Positions 9,811 to 21,967 of a DNA stretch of 64,000 nt are shown piece by piece (within the stretch, counting starts at the first letter, position 1; each line of letters starts with the position of its first letter). The stretch is from Moringa oleifera (Eukaryota; Streptophyta; Magnoliopsida; Brassicales; Moringaceae): NCBI GenBank assembly GCA_021397835.1, contig JAJFZO010000609.1, positions 3,660,001 to 3,724,000 on the forward strand. Direction: 5' to 3'. The notes beneath the pieces were generated by a model that saw only the letters and a program-made list of their open reading frames with translations, had not been told where the DNA came from and made no database searches. A program made the position numbers and the translations under genes.

Positions 9811-12800
9811 TCAACTGATTTTGAATCGCGGATACATATGTATTCTTACCATACTGAAACGACTACCATCATTAGTATTAAACCAATAGCGATTCATACA
9901 AGCTAAATCTTCTAATCGAAAATTGAGCCAAAGAAAGAACTTTGATTTAATTAGGTTAAGGTTATTTTTGTTTTTGTTTCTATTAAGATCTTTGCTTTTA
10001 GTCAAAACTTCACCATAGTTTTTTACATTATTGTCAACTCTTGGATTTCCATGCATATTATTTCTATTCTTTGAATTGAAACAAATTAGAATTTGAAATT
10101 CTCTACGACGTCTAGGGGATAAAATATTTTTAGGGACAAGGAAATCATAATATTTTTGTTTATATTTTCAGGCATTCTTTGATGTCTTGCAATGGATTCA
10201 TCGAATTTTTTTTTATCAACATAACCTTTTTCTTGGTCTCTTTACTTTCCTTGTATTTGGTGCTTATTCTTATGAATCAATGAAATAGTTATGGTTTAAT
10301 ATATAATAAATTGTCCATCATTTTTTACAGACAGACGAACTGGTTTGATAATCAATATTGCCTTTTTCATTAAGTCTGGAAGAGTAAAATTCTTTTGAAT
10401 CATCAGGATGTCTAGACTCATTTCTCTCCTTTGAATAAAAGATATAGCAATTTCTCTTAGAATTATCAGTCTAAGCAATAGACAATATACTTTGATATTA
10501 TTGACAATTCTTTTATTTAAAGAACCATCCCATCTTAATTGAAAACGCAAATACCTTTTTAGAAAGAAACGCAGTTATGCTTTCGTATTGCTTTTGTATT
10601 GCTTTTTCTTTCTACGTTTTTTATGTCTGATTTCTCAGAATCTTCTTCAATATTTTTTTCTTAGTTTGAGAGAATTGCTCTAAGATTTGCTTGTTTTCGT
10701 TCATCTGATTCAAGCTCCCCCTGTCTTGCGGTTTTTTTTTTCTTCTTGATTTTTATTCTCTAATCCAAATTCAAGAGATTATTTTTCATTCAATGATATA
10801 AAAGCTTTTTTCTTTTTTAGTGATATTTTTATTAAGATTTTCATTTTCATTAAAATTTAAAAGAAGTAATTTGCTTGGTATCATCCACGATTTAATCTTA
10901 TATGCATTATACCCTAAGACAAATTCTAAAAAAAACCAAAGTTCTAAATTTGATACAGGACAACTTAGCATTTCTTCATTCATTCCCATCCAATCAAAAA
11001 AGTTTTTTTTTAATTGGATGATTTAATTTCTTGATCTTGATGAGTTGTGAAATAAAAGAGACCCTTGTTATTAATTTTATCAATTATTTTATAACTATTA
11101 ACTCCAGTCTTAATATTTTTAATACTCTTGGTATCGATTTCGCCCCAGGACTCAATATCAACCTTTTTTCTAAGACAAAGTTGAGAATTCTCCAATCCAA
11201 ATATTTTCTAGCAGGAATTTTCTCTCTATCCATAATAGAATTTTCTCCTAGATAATTAGAGACTAAAAAATTATGGATAGGGATACCTATCAGCATATCA
11301 AAAAATTTGTCTTTATCTATGTTGTAATTATCAAACTTTTTTTCGTTAGAATTAATAGATTTAAATGATAAAAAATTATATTTATAGTTTTTTTTTAAAT
11401 TATATTTATGATTCAGTAATGGGTCCATTTCAAAAAAAATTTGTCTTTCGTAATGAATTAATTTGGCTTTTTCATATGACTACCATTTGTTTAAATCTAT
11501 ATTTTGAACTATATAGTGTTGATTGATTCTATTTCACCATTTTTCTAGTACTAATCTAGGCCATCTAATCTGAGGTAAATCATATTGGTAATGACTTCTT
11601 AACCAATTTTTGCATTGATTTCTTTCGTAATTCAAAAAGGTTTTAGGTCTTAATTCATAATGAAATATTCCTTGTTATTTAAAAAAAATCATTCATTTCA
11701 TTCTTGAGAAAAAAAAAGGTATTTCGTGATATTAAAAGACAGACCTTAACTTATATAAGTTAATAATTTGGATTTGTGATAATTTGTAAAATACATATGC
11801 TTGTGAGAAGGAGGATAAGTCACAACAAATTTTTGAATTCTTATTTTTAATATTAGAAAGTGAATTTTTTATAGTTGAAATAAAGTGAATGGCGTTTTTA
11901 TTTGTTTTATTAAATTTTTCTTGATTTACTTCATTATTGTAAATATATTTCTCAATAATTTTTTTGTTGATTCAAGAAAAACTTATGTATTGATCCTTGG
12001 AATATTAATGATATACATAGAAATATATATATATATATATCCTTTCAACGAAAAATTTTATAAAATAATATGATTTTCGGATTAATCGAAGATTTCTTCT
12101 TTTTAATATCTGCCAAATATTTTTTGATGATTCTAATATTTTAGCATGATAACTTGTTTTGTTAGAACTAATATTTATTTCTTGAGTCTTTTTCTTCTCT
12201 TTTGTAATTTCTTGTATTTAATTTCTGATTGTGCTTGTTCTATCAGTCAGATCTTTTATTTTGGTTTCTACCAGTGAATAATTTGTCCATTCTATAAATT
12301 GAATTTGAACGGACGATTCATGAATCATCTAATTACTAATTATTGAATCTTTTTTCATTTCATTCAATTTATAAATTTCTCTTGACAATCCAAATAATGG
12401 AATTGAGTTCATTTTAAAAAATTCTTTTGTTATTTCTTTTAGAAATAAAAGGTTTTTAATAACTCTTTTTTTTTAGACTTCTAGAAAAAATTTTTCCTCT
12501 TTCTTTTAAAAACCTTGAAACCATGAAATACTTAGTTTCCAATTTTTTATTTTTTTTGAATTCTTTAAAAGTAGGTTCAAAACATGAAGGCTGTTTTCGG
12601 GCAGAACTAAATGAAAATTCAGTTTCCATCTCCTAAACTGTTAAAAATCAAAAATAATTTTTTCCCTTCTTTTTTTTCATTGAATCTTTATGAGAGAATT
12701 GTAATTTAGATCAGTGCCAACGTTTAAGGCAAGAAAGGAATAGGATCTTTATCTGAATATCGTCCGTTAATCAATTATTTGGAAATTCTGTTTCTGATAA

Positions 12801-15264
12801 TTGAATACCATTATAGGTGCATTTAATATACATTTCTCGAGTCCAATCCTTTAAATCCTCAGACCACTTGAGAAGTTGAAATAATAGCATATGAAGGATA
12901 TTTTTAACTATTATCAATGAAGGTAATATAATATATTTTTTAAGAATCGATTGGGTTACTAAGAAGAAACCTCATATAACTTGAGCAAATAAAAGGCTAT
13001 GCCAAGTTTCTAAAATTTCTATCTGTATTTTTTCCTCTTTTTTATATTTTTCTCTTTTATCCTTCTCTTTTTTTTTCAATTCTTATTGTCTTCTCTTCTG
13101 TATAATAAAAAAAAAATTCTGTGTTTTTCCATATCCAATTTCTGAAAATCAGTTTCATCAGTTTGGAGATATCAAATGAAAAAAAAAGGGTTGGTTGTCT
13201 ATTTTGTACAAAAAAAGTGAGGAATGTACGTTTGCTTGAAACAGTTCCTGAGTAATTGTTTTACTCTTTGGGCACGCATAGAGCCTTTGATTATGTCTCG
13301 ACGAAAATCTGATTATTGTGAATAACGTATCAAAGCTAGTTCGTCTTTTTGATTAGAATTATTAGTATCTTTTGTATTATTATAATATCCTTATTCATCT
13401 GGTTATCTGTAAAAATCACTACACGTTTGGATTTTCTTGAACGAATTTGAGGATCTACTGGCACATTTTCTTCATTTTCCCCTCCTGTTGTTCTAAATTA
13501 TCGATTAATTTGTATAAGCAACGAGGAATTTTTTTACTGATTTCTTTTGTTCCAATAGAACTTTTTTTTAATTCTTTGATCGTTGGGATCAGTTATTCGA
13601 TTTTCTGAATCAAATTTTTCTTGTTAGTGTTATATAAATAAAGAAAATCTTTTTTCTATTAAAAATGATTTTCTATTAAATGTATCTATTATCTGCTCAA
13701 ATTCGTCATAATTAGTATTAAGAAGTATACTGTGAATCTTATTTCTTGAAACCCTTCCTATGTTATTTTTTATATAAGTTTGAGTTATGGTTGGTAATGA
13801 AAGAAATCTTTTTATTTTTCAACGATGGGGTCCATGCAAGAACAGATCATAAATTTTAGGAAAATATTCTTTTTTAGTTTCATTATTACAAAATTGAGTC
13901 CTTTTTTGGAGTATATTAAGAGTAAGAGATCCTTTATCTAAAGCTTGAATTCTATTTAAAAATTTGTTCTTTAAATTGCTCTCTTTTTACTCATTGGTAA
14001 AAATCCAAGATTATAGAATGGTAGTTTTTCTCTTGTGAGCAAAGGCATCTTTTTTTGTATCATTTTCCAAAAAGTTGACAAACTTGGTGGATATGTAAAA
14101 GATATTCTTTCTTTTCCATCACTTTGACATGTATAAAAGAAATATTGTGACATTTCATTTCTTACAGCATTTTCAAATCGATCATTTTTTATATATCAAA
14201 ATGGTCGATTCTATTGGTTAGAATCGAAAAGAAGATTCACAAGAGGTTTTTCAAATAAATATTTATCTTCTTTTTGTAATATTTCTAAATTCAAATTTTC
14301 TTGATTCCCATCTAGATTTTCATAAACTAGGCATTTTTTATATTCATAGCATGCCCCTTGTATGTTTATTAATTCAAATTCATTATCCTTATATATTTTT
14401 GTTTCCTTTCCATTCACTCGGATCTCTTCCATTTCATCAATTTTGTCCAGATCCTCCCTTTCTTTCAAAAAAAAAAAAAGAAGGAAAAGGATCTTCTTCA
14501 GTGGATACCTCTTGGTCCTATTTAGTCCCCTCTTTCTTCTGTTTCTGAGATTCTTTTTAGTTTCTTAATAAAAATGGGTGACAATATATTGCCTAAATAG
14601 TAGACACAGGTAATAAATAAGAGAATACTAAAGATTCGAGCCATATAATTTCTCAATTCTGACACAAGGTACTTATACTCATTACATCGAATACCAATCT
14701 AACCCATTTCATGAGTAAAATGTGACCAATTATTCAACCAACAAAACTACTTGTTACAAATAACATCTTGTTGTTACATCGAAACATATAAATGTTGACT
14801 AATTTGGCTAACATTGAACTTACTAAAATGAAGTGGTTCAATAATTGAAAATTGAGATTATTCAGGAATACACGTTGAATGCGAAGATTACGCATTGAAT
14901 TTCTGGTAGTAGATCCATAATCAAAAAATTGTTTGTGATTATTCCAAAAGAAATGAAACAAAAGATGCAGTAGAGCTAGGACAGTTATTGTATGAGGTCT
15001 ACCCAATGCTAAATGCGGAGGTGCATAATAGATCGATATGAACATCATGAGCTGTCCCGCAATAAAACCAGTTGTTACTAATACCTTTTTCTCGGTTCCT
15101 TCTTCTCCTTCTTCCATAACCCGAGCTTGAACAAGGAAGAGATAAGAGGACCCTATGGAGAATATGGTCAGAAATCCATAATAGAGACTGACCACAACAA
15201 CCGAATTAATTATCTTCATGTATAAGGATACTAGATTACCTAGTATAAAAGATTTCAAAATCAT
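9811..15264 (-). pseudogene. ycf1: ycf1 (tic214) pseudogene (NUPT)
   Basis: Relic of the giant plastid gene ycf1, proposed as TIC214 of the inner-envelope import translocon. The N-terminal membrane part is open at 14,734-15,264 ([32 protein letters not shown]). The acidic region after it is seen at 14,211-14,468 ([12 protein letters not shown]), and the C-terminus at 9811-10,056 ([19 protein letters not shown]). In between are tens of stops and frameshifts. Total span of about 5.45 kb is near normal, so no large deletion occurred. It is the most decayed gene of the insertion. Confidence 0.94.
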
Positions 15265-15587
15265 CACAAACCTCCCTTTTTTTCTTTTCTATTTCAATTT
15301 ATGGATTATTATATAACGATTTTGAAACTTTCCATATACAGAAATAAATAGAGATAGACTAGAAACGACATCTCTTATGTCAATAACACCAAAGGGATAT
15401 TAAATGAATAGAATCGGGATATAGATGGAATATAATGAAATAGAGCCATTTTGAGGTTCCCTATGAAATGAAGCATGGAATGGAGCCACTATGAAGAAGT
15501 TTTGAGGTTACGAAGGAAAATTCGAGTTCATATTGGTCATTGGTTGAGAATGGGAATTGAACTCTATGAGATTTACTCTACTGTTGT
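15265..15587. other. ycf1-trnN plastid spacer (NUPT)
   Basis: Short spacer between the ycf1 start and trnN-GUU, with the order and distance expected at the plastid inverted-repeat/small-single-copy side. No gene. Confidence 0.7.
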
Positions 15588-15659
15588 TCCTCAGTAGCTC
15601 AGTGGTAGAGCGGTTGGCTGTTAACTAAGTGGTCGTAGGTTCGAATCCTACTTGGGGAG
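15588..15659 (+). tRNA. trnN-GUU: trnN-GUU, plastid-derived (NUPT)
   Basis: 72-nt asparagine tRNA with GUU anticodon and a complete cloverleaf, close to the plastid gene. Changes in the 3' side of the anticodon stem leave a mismatch at its base. It could still fold, but there is no reason to think it is expressed in the nucleus. Confidence 0.85.
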
Positions 15660-16219
15660 ATTTGATTCATTTTGAATTAAAGAATTCAGAATGTCAGAAT
15701 GAAAGGGTTCGCTTTGACCGTTAAGAGTAAGTAACCTGTTCCTTGTTTCTATTACATTCTATCTCATCGTATCACATTCTGTTCTGCGATATTTAAGAAT
15801 CACCGTCAATACCTCGATATAGGTCTGGGATAATCCTTTATTCCATAGTCCTGGGGTTATTTATAACTAGCCAATTAAGAATTATTAGATGTGCTAGTAC
15901 TAACAAATGCATTAAAGATGCAATCATCGATTAATTTAATGACGAGGAACGTATTTTGGCTATGTTACTAATACTTGTACTTGCTCTGTTATTCCCTATC
16001 TGAGGAAGAGTTATGGAGCATAAAAAAAAATATGCTGATTCGAGCCGAGAATACTATATGGTAAAAAACCATTTTCGATAAATTTTAAATCTTAATAAAA
16101 AGTAAGGTGACTCCATTTTGACAAAAGACCCACCCCAAGATCCATAGCTTTAAGTCCGATATCCTCATCATGATTTTCCTACCCCCAAAGAGAAAAGTCC
16201 CTCCCTTTTGGGCCGATTG
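15660..16219. other. trnN-trnR plastid spacer (NUPT)
   Basis: Inverted-repeat spacer sequence between trnN and trnR, more GC-balanced than the single-copy spacers. No gene seen. Confidence 0.7.
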
Positions 16220-16220
16220 T

Positions 16221-16294
16221 GGGCGAGGAGGGATTCGAACCACCGACATCATGGTTCGTAGCCATGTGCTATAATCCTCTGAGCTACAAGCCCC
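16221..16294 (-). tRNA. trnR-ACG: trnR-ACG, plastid-derived (NUPT copy 1)
   Basis: 74-nt arginine tRNA with ACG anticodon on the minus strand. Arms are recognisable, with several transitions away from the conserved plastid gene (acceptor stem, D-loop, anticodon stem). A short plus-strand open frame across it is spurious. A truncated second copy lies at 20,143-20,190. Confidence 0.85.
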
Positions 16295-16555
16295 ACCCTG
16301 TCTCTACTGGATCAGTTCCCAATAGTATCTTAAAAAAAAAAAGGAACCTTTCCTCTCCCCAACCATTTCATTTCGGGTTAAGAAGATGTGAAAGCGCCTT
16401 TCTCTCTATAAGAACGGTGCGTTCCGAGGTGTGAAGTGGGAGAGAAAGGATTTCATAATCGGGGTTTTGGTTTTGAATAACACGACTTTTTCATTTTTCA
16501 TTTTTTTCTTTTTCATACTGAAAAAGTAATAAGAATGAGAGGTGTTAAGCTTTTA

Positions 16556-16676
16556 TCATCCTGGCATCGAGCTATTTTTCATAGGAACTCCCCTACAATA
16601 TCGTCACCACAATAGAGTTTAACCACTAAGTTTAGATGGATTGGTGTTGTTCCTTTACGCCTAGGACACCAGAATA
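16556..16676 (-). rRNA. rrn5: rrn5 (plastid 5S rRNA) copy 1, decayed
   Basis: 121-nt full-length match to plastid 5S rRNA on the minus strand, beginning TATTCTGGTGTCC and ending in the CAGGATGA region. It carries scattered substitutions. It follows trnR as in the plastid inverted repeat. Confidence 0.9.
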
Positions 16677-16933
16677 TCGAACCATGAACGAAGAAAGGCA
16701 TGCAAGAAAAGCATATTGGCTAGTGATTGTGAGGCTCCAATTCTTGACTGGAGGGGACACCAAAGGCCTCCACCCCTTCTATCCCTTTGATATATAGAGA
16801 AGGAGGGCAAAGCTTTTGGTTTTTTCATGTTGTCAAAGAGTTGAACAATGGTTTTTTCGTGTTGTCAAAGAGTTGAAGAATGAAAATAGATGGCGAGTAC
16901 CTGATCGAATTGATCAGGTCATGCAAGAACAAG

Positions 16934-17010
16934 GTTCAAATCTAGATGGCGACTGCACTTCCACTTGACACCTATCGTAATGATAAACGGCTCGTCTCGC
17001 TGTGACCTTC
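16934..17010 (-). pseudogene. rrn4.5: rrn4.5 relic with internal deletion
   Basis: The 5' three quarters of plastid 4.5S rRNA are clear (GAAGGTCACAGCGAGACGAG and onwards), then about 25 bases are lost before the last few conserved bases (GTTCAA in reverse). Length is about 77 instead of about 103. Confidence 0.85.
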
Positions 17011-17107
17011 TCTTGAATTCTCAAAACTTCTGTCACTCCATCCCCGCAGGGGTAGAGAGTTCGTTGCTGTCTCGGCTATGCTATTGGGGGCTCTAGGGAA
17101 GTCGAAA

Positions 17108-17752
17108 TAGGATAGCACTATTGGGGTGGGCTTACTACTTCGATGCTTTCAGCAGTTATCCACTCCGCACTTGGCTACCTGGTGTTTACATTAGGCATGA
17201 TAACTGGTACACCAGAGTTGCGTCTTTCCCACTCCTCTCGTACTAGAGAAAGGTCCTCTCAATACTCTAACGACCACACCAGATATGGACCAAATTGTCT
17301 CACGATGTTCTGAACCCAGCTCAAGTACCGCTTTAATGGGCAAATAACCCAACCCTTGGAACATACTACAACCCCAGGTGGTGAAGAGCTGACATCGAGA
17401 TGCCAAACCTTCTAGTCGAGGTGAGCTCTTAAGGAAGATCAGCCTATTATCTAGATGGGTGGGTCTTGCAGTTAAGCTCCCTTCTGCCTTTACACTAGAG
17501 GGCCAATCTTCGTCCGACCCAAGGAAACCTTTGCATGCCTTCGTTACATTTTAGGAGGCCTATGCCCCATAGAAATTGTTTACCTAAGACTGTCCCTTGG
17601 CTCGTAGGTCCTGAAACAAGGTTAAAATTCTAGCTCTTCGAGAGTGGTATCTCACTGATGGCTCGGGCTCCCCAAGAAGGAGGCCTTCTTCGCCTTCCAC
17701 CTAAGTTGCGCAAGAAAAGCCCAAAGCCAATCCCAAGGAACAGTGAAGCTTT
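17108..17752 (-). pseudogene. rrn23: rrn23 3' fragment (plastid 23S rRNA)
   Basis: 3' end of plastid 23S rRNA (domain VI and part of domain V) on the minus strand, including the sarcin-ricin loop surroundings. An internal loss of about 85 bases lies at about 17,449 (compare the conserved 23S sequence). The fragment breaks off at about 17,750, where large-single-copy rpl20 sequence begins. Short open frames across it are not coding. Confidence 0.92.
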
Positions 17753-17819
17753 ACCTTCCTCGAGCTCATTCTCTCGAGAACTCCATTTAAAACATTCGAG
17801 TGGATTCGTTCCAATCTCC

Positions 17820-18173
17820 TTATTTTATGATCTCATTGGAAATAGTATAAAGACAACTCCTATTTGATATAGCTATTTGTGCAAGTATTTTATGATTAAG
17901 AAATAACTACTTCTCATACAGATTTTGTAAGAATATATTATACCTATGGGATACCCCCTTCTCGCAAATTCTTGCATTTATTAAAGTGATCCACAAACGA
18001 CGAAAATCTCTTTTTTTCTTATCCCTATCTCGATGAGCCAAAACCAAAGCTCTTATTCTCTATTGAGTAATAGTTTGAGCAAGTCATGAATGAGCCCCTA
18101 GAAAGCTTGATGTAAATAAACGAATTTTTGTTCCACGTCTCTAAGCCATATATCCGCGTTTAATTTTGGTCAT
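17820..18173 (-). pseudogene. rpl20: rpl20 pseudogene (NUPT)
   Basis: 354-nt relic of plastid ribosomal protein L20, the expected length. It starts at 18,173 (MTKIKRGYMA), then a CGA-to-TGA-type change gives a stop at codon 11. [16 protein letters not shown] is readable further on, and the end is SNEIIK plus TAA at 17,820. In plastomes this gene lies in the large single-copy region, far from rrn23, so its position here marks a rearrangement. Confidence 0.92.
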
Positions 18174-18959
18174 TGAATAAATGAAACTTTGATGAATAAC
18201 TAATTTTTTTCTTTTAGTTATTCTTTTCCCCTTTACTAGTCTATTGATAACAAAACGGATTCCACCAATGTATAAAATAAAAATTCCAATGGCTTTTGCT
18301 ACTCTAACCCCCCTTCCCCCGATTTTTTATTTTTCTTTTCTAGCTGTCTCACCTAGAAATAAGAAGTATATTGATACTTGGTATCAAAAAAAGCATAACA
18401 ACTAAAAAAAGTAGTAAATAGAAATGATAAATAAATAGTGGGTTCCATCGTTTCTATGGTTACTTCTTAAACGGTGAGGTCCTTTCTATAGATCAGAGCT
18501 CCTTCCTTTAATTAATCAATACTATTGGTAACTTGTACAGTTCACACTCTTTGGCTCTACCCATGAATATTCCAGTAATAGATCTTTTCTTTCACAACGA
18601 GATCTACTTTATACAGTAATGGTATTTAATTATGAGGATTAGTTGGGTAGCTGACCCGTTGGTCCGTTCTTGCAAGAGTAGAAGCGGAATCTTTCTGTTT
18701 AAATAACATAGGATTTCCCCTACGTAATGGATAACCATTTGTTAACAATGGGGGATTATTTCTCCTAAATTGAGGTGTTGGATTCGCACCAATGGAAACC
18801 ATAAGTTTCATATGCAATAGAAGGATATGATAGATCCATCTTTTTTAGATAGTGAATGGAGTTCCTCCATTCTATTTTATTCAATGGTACTGATCATTGA
18901 TACTGAAAAAAAAAAGTTTGCTTTCTTTTGTCTCAGTCCATGAACTGAACAAGTCGCAC
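18174..18959. other. rpl20-rps12 plastid spacer (NUPT)
   Basis: Long spacer between rpl20 and rps12 exon 1 in normal plastid order. The minus-strand open frame at 18,626-18,817 lies inside it and resembles no known plastid gene. Confidence 0.75.
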
Positions 18960-19073
18960 ATACACCCTAGTACACATTCCTCAGCACTGAGGACATCCCT
19001 GAAACGCGAGGGATTTTATGACATTTTTGATTGGTTGTCTTGTGTTTCTAATAAGTTGTTTAATAGTTGGCAT
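18960..19073 (-). pseudogene. rps12: rps12 5' exon, decayed (NUPT)
   Basis: 114-nt first exon of the trans-spliced plastid gene for ribosomal protein S12. The start ATG is at 19,071-19,073 ([15 protein letters not shown]), and the end is just before the intron start GTGCGACTT at 18,951-18,959. Several changes fall in the middle. The other exons are not in this window. Confidence 0.9.
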
Positions 19074-19252
19074 GCTGATCATATGCATCATGGGCTGGTT
19101 TAGATTGATCTTAACTGGATGATTCTGAATTACAATTACTTTTATTAAATATTCTATTAAATGTTTAATAGAATATTTAATAAAATATTAAACTAAACTA
19201 AGCCTTAAATAAAATCTTTAATTGTGGATTTACGTGAAATCACTGCTATTTT

Positions 19253-19478
19253 TTATTGAACCGCTACAAGATCAACAATACCATGAGCTTGGGCTTCTGT
19301 TCCTGACATAAAAACATCCCTTTCCATGTCTTCAGATACAACCCATAAGGGCTTGCCTGTTCTTTGTACATATACCTTTGTGAGGGTTTCGCGAAGTTTC
19401 AGTAGTTCTTCCGCTTCCAAGATAAATTCTCCCGTTTATGCCTCATAAAAAAGAACTAGTAGGTTGATGGATCATTAT
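19253..19478 (-). pseudogene. clpP: clpP exon 3, decayed (NUPT)
   Basis: 226-nt last exon of plastid clpP, the ATP-dependent Clp protease proteolytic subunit. It reads MIHQPTSSF, then a frameshift/stop, then [22 protein letters not shown] and [16 protein letters not shown] plus TAA. The catalytic Asp region is present; the Ser and His exons are missing. The sequence leaves clpP right at the exon's 5' edge. Confidence 0.92.
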
Positions 19479-19921
19479 CCTGATGATACAACATAATAAA
19501 TCTTTCTTTAATCTCGCATGCTAAGGCGAGGAGATGAGATAACGAATAATAAGAAAAAAAAAAGAGAGAATTGAGCAAGATTCTAATAAATCTTTCAAGA
19601 ATTTGTAATGGAATAAATTTTATTCTTTCTTTATTAATTAAAATTAAAAGACAAAAAAGAACAATGAATAGTAATAATAAATAATCAAAAAAGTGGATAA
19701 TCATACATATATTTCATTTCGAAAGATAAATAAGTCCATTTATTTAATTCTACATTTCTTGTACCTATTAGATATATATTCACTTAGATATACTTAGTAT
19801 AATTATATAATATACAAATTGTATAATTATATAATATAGAAATTCAAATTATTATAAGATATCTTTAGAATTAAAAATATAACAATAACAGGTACAAATA
19901 TTAAATTGAGGTATCCATTCT
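19479..19921. other. psaI upstream spacer (accD-psaI type) joined to clpP
   Basis: Very AT-rich DNA leading straight into psaI, consistent with the accD-psaI spacer. The switch from clpP sequence is somewhere between 19,478 and about 19,560. The minus-strand open frame at 19,456-19,704 is mostly spacer. Confidence 0.6.
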
Positions 19922-20034
19922 ATGACAACTTTCAATAACTTACCCTCCATTTTTGTGCCTTTGGTAGGCCTAGTATTTCAGCAATTGCAATGGCTTCTTT
20001 ATCTCTTCATGTTCAAAAAAATAAGATTTTTTAA
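19922..20034 (+). pseudogene. psaI: psaI pseudogene (NUPT)
   Basis: Relic of photosystem I subunit VIII. It starts MTTFNNLPSIFVPLVGLVF, exactly as expected, then a one-base deletion shifts frame. The remainder of the 36-residue protein (AIAMASLFLHVQK-like) is readable in the next frame up to about 20,034. Confidence 0.9.
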
Positions 20035-20142
20035 ATCTGATAAGACCAAATCTCATCTTTTTTTTTTTCATTTTCAAGACTTAGATAACACAGATATCTA
20101 TTTAATAGAATATTATATAACATGTAGATTCCTCTGAACATA

Positions 20143-20190
20143 ACATCATGGTTCGTAGCCATGTGCTCTAATCCTCTGAGCTACAGGGCC
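20143..20190 (-). pseudogene. trnR-ACG: trnR-ACG fragment (copy 2)
   Basis: 5' two thirds of a second trnR-ACG on the minus strand. The T-arm and acceptor 3' side are cut off at the junction with the psaI downstream spacer. It has its own substitutions, different from copy 1. Confidence 0.85.
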
Positions 20191-20456
20191 TTCCTCGTCT
20201 CCACTGGATCTATTCTCAAGAGTACCCTAAAAAAAAAAAAAAAGAACCTTTCCTCTCCCTAACCATTTCATTTCGAGTTAAAAAGATATGAAAGCACCTT
20301 TCTCTCTATAAGAACGAAGTGTTCCAAGGTGTGAAGTAGGAGAGAAAGGATTTCATAATTAAGGTTTTGGTTTTGAATAAGACGACCTTTTCATTTTTCA
20401 TTTTTTTCTTTTTCATATTGAAAAAGTAATAAGAATGAGAGGTGTTAAGCTTTTTA

Positions 20457-20578
20457 TCATCTTGGCGTCGAGCTATTTTTTCGTAGGACCTCCCATACAG
20501 TATCGTCACCGCAGTAGAGTTTAACACCAAGTTTGGGATGAATTGTTGTTGTTCCTCTACGCCTAGGACACCAAAATA
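20457..20578 (-). rRNA. rrn5: rrn5 copy 2, decayed
   Basis: Second plastid 5S rRNA on the minus strand, in a block of about 560 bp that repeats 16,245-16,800 in the same orientation. One-base indels and substitutions differ from copy 1. Confidence 0.88.
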
Positions 20579-20703
20579 TCGAATCATGAACGAAGAAAGG
20601 CATGCGAGAAAAGCATATTGGCTAGTGATTATGAGGCTCCAATTCTTGATTGGAGGGGACACCAAAGGCCTCCACCCTTCCATCCCTTGGATAGATAGAG
20701 AAT

Positions 20704-21550
20704 TATTTGACTCTTGCATGCAAAGAATTTACATAATACATCCAAACGATCTTTTATAGGATCTAATGATTCCTAAGAGCGAATTCGTGTTTTTAACTTA
20801 ACTATTTGTTGTTTGTTGTAGTCATTTGATTTGTTAATTTGTTAACAGTAATAAAGATAATAACGAATAGAAAAAGATGTAGTAGTAAATAAGGATTGGT
20901 ATGGAAAAAAAGGGGGCCCATCTTCTTCTCATCATATTAAAAGGGCGCAGCTCTGTATAAGGCTCGTACTGTAAAACAAGCAAAGAAAATGTAAGGATGC
21001 GCTTTAGCACTCCTACAAGAAAATGGCCTAGCTAACGCTTCCCTTATTGAAAACTCAAGGAAAGCCTTGATCAATATGAGAAAGATGCGCTCACGTACCT
21101 AACCTATACAAGGGGCTTGGGCTCTAAAGCTAGCCTTACTCAACAAGCACCTTTATTAGTAAGGTTGATTATTTCCACTCATTGAAGATTCTATCTACAA
21201 AAGAAGGTCAATGGGGGATGCTAAAGTAGCTCTTACTGACACCATCTACGAGAAGGTGAGGTTGTCTTTCTTTCCAGCCGCCATAGGGTTCACCTAAAAG
21301 ATGAAGAAAGGGAGGAACGATTATCTATGTAATTACGATCTTTGTTGGCCGAAGTGTTGCACGTGTGCCAATGTGTTTCAGAGGAGTCCATCATGCAATC
21401 AAACGAATTGGTTGATCTATCTTATTGAGAAATCAATGTCTTACTCCATGACTTTTCGAGAACAAGAGAATAATAGCCTGACAAATGGTTCGATCCGATT
21501 TTGGTGCCCTTTTAGGTGGGAGCCAAATAGAATCCATTATTGATTTGAGA
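20704..21550. other. Unassigned organelle-like segment
   Basis: The trnR-rrn5 duplicate ends at about 20,703. The following 850 bp are more GC-balanced than the plastid spacers around them and have no gene I recognise. The open frame at 21,301-21,543 (80 codons) has no family signature. Possibilities are the 5' part of the trnV-UAC intron and upstream plastid DNA, or a piece of mitochondrial DNA captured in the mosaic; I cannot decide by eye. Confidence 0.4.
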
Positions 21551-21885
21551 TATTGATAGGGTGAATACCCAGTCTATTCAATACTAGGCATAATGAGTAT
21601 AAGGACCTCAAAAATTCTCTTTTCGTCCTATGACTATGAACCTTAAAATGTATGAGGTTTCATGTTTGATTTTTAAATCAGGACGATAGAGACCCCATTT
21701 AACTTAAGTTGATCTAAGCCAAAAGCAAACCTACGTCAAGATAACCCTTCTTTGAAACACTTTGGTAATGCTCCTGTATTGTATTAGAATTCAAATAATG
21801 AATCAGAGCACGTGGAGCCATTTTCTTTTCTTTCTGTTACGAAAAAATATGGTAGACTAACTGATATAAATATCAATTAATGAAA

Positions 21886-21921
21886 TAGCCCAATGCACAA
21901 AAAAAAATGCATGTTGGGTCT
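21886..21921 (+). other. trnV-UAC group II intron domain V relic
   Basis: AGCCCAATGCA, an A-rich loop, then TGCATGTTGGGTCT form the short hairpin typical of group II intron domain V. It is followed about 50 bases later by the trnV 3' exon, with a domain VI-like hairpin between. The intron therefore extends leftward, to an unclear start near 21,400-21,550. Confidence 0.7.
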
Positions 21922-21967
21922 TTGAAAAAGTTCGAATCATTTTGATAATAATCAGTTCGATCTCTTT

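Noticed and set aside
16219..16434. Open frame over trnR-ACG and its flank
   Set aside because: It reads through a tRNA gene on the wrong strand and into spacer.
17191..17867. Open frames over rrn23 and rpl20 flank
   Set aside because: They lie in rRNA-derived sequence on either strand; no protein-coding sense.
18626..18817. Minus-strand frame in the rpl20-rps12 spacer
   Set aside because: It fills a known non-coding plastid spacer and matches no plastid protein that I know.
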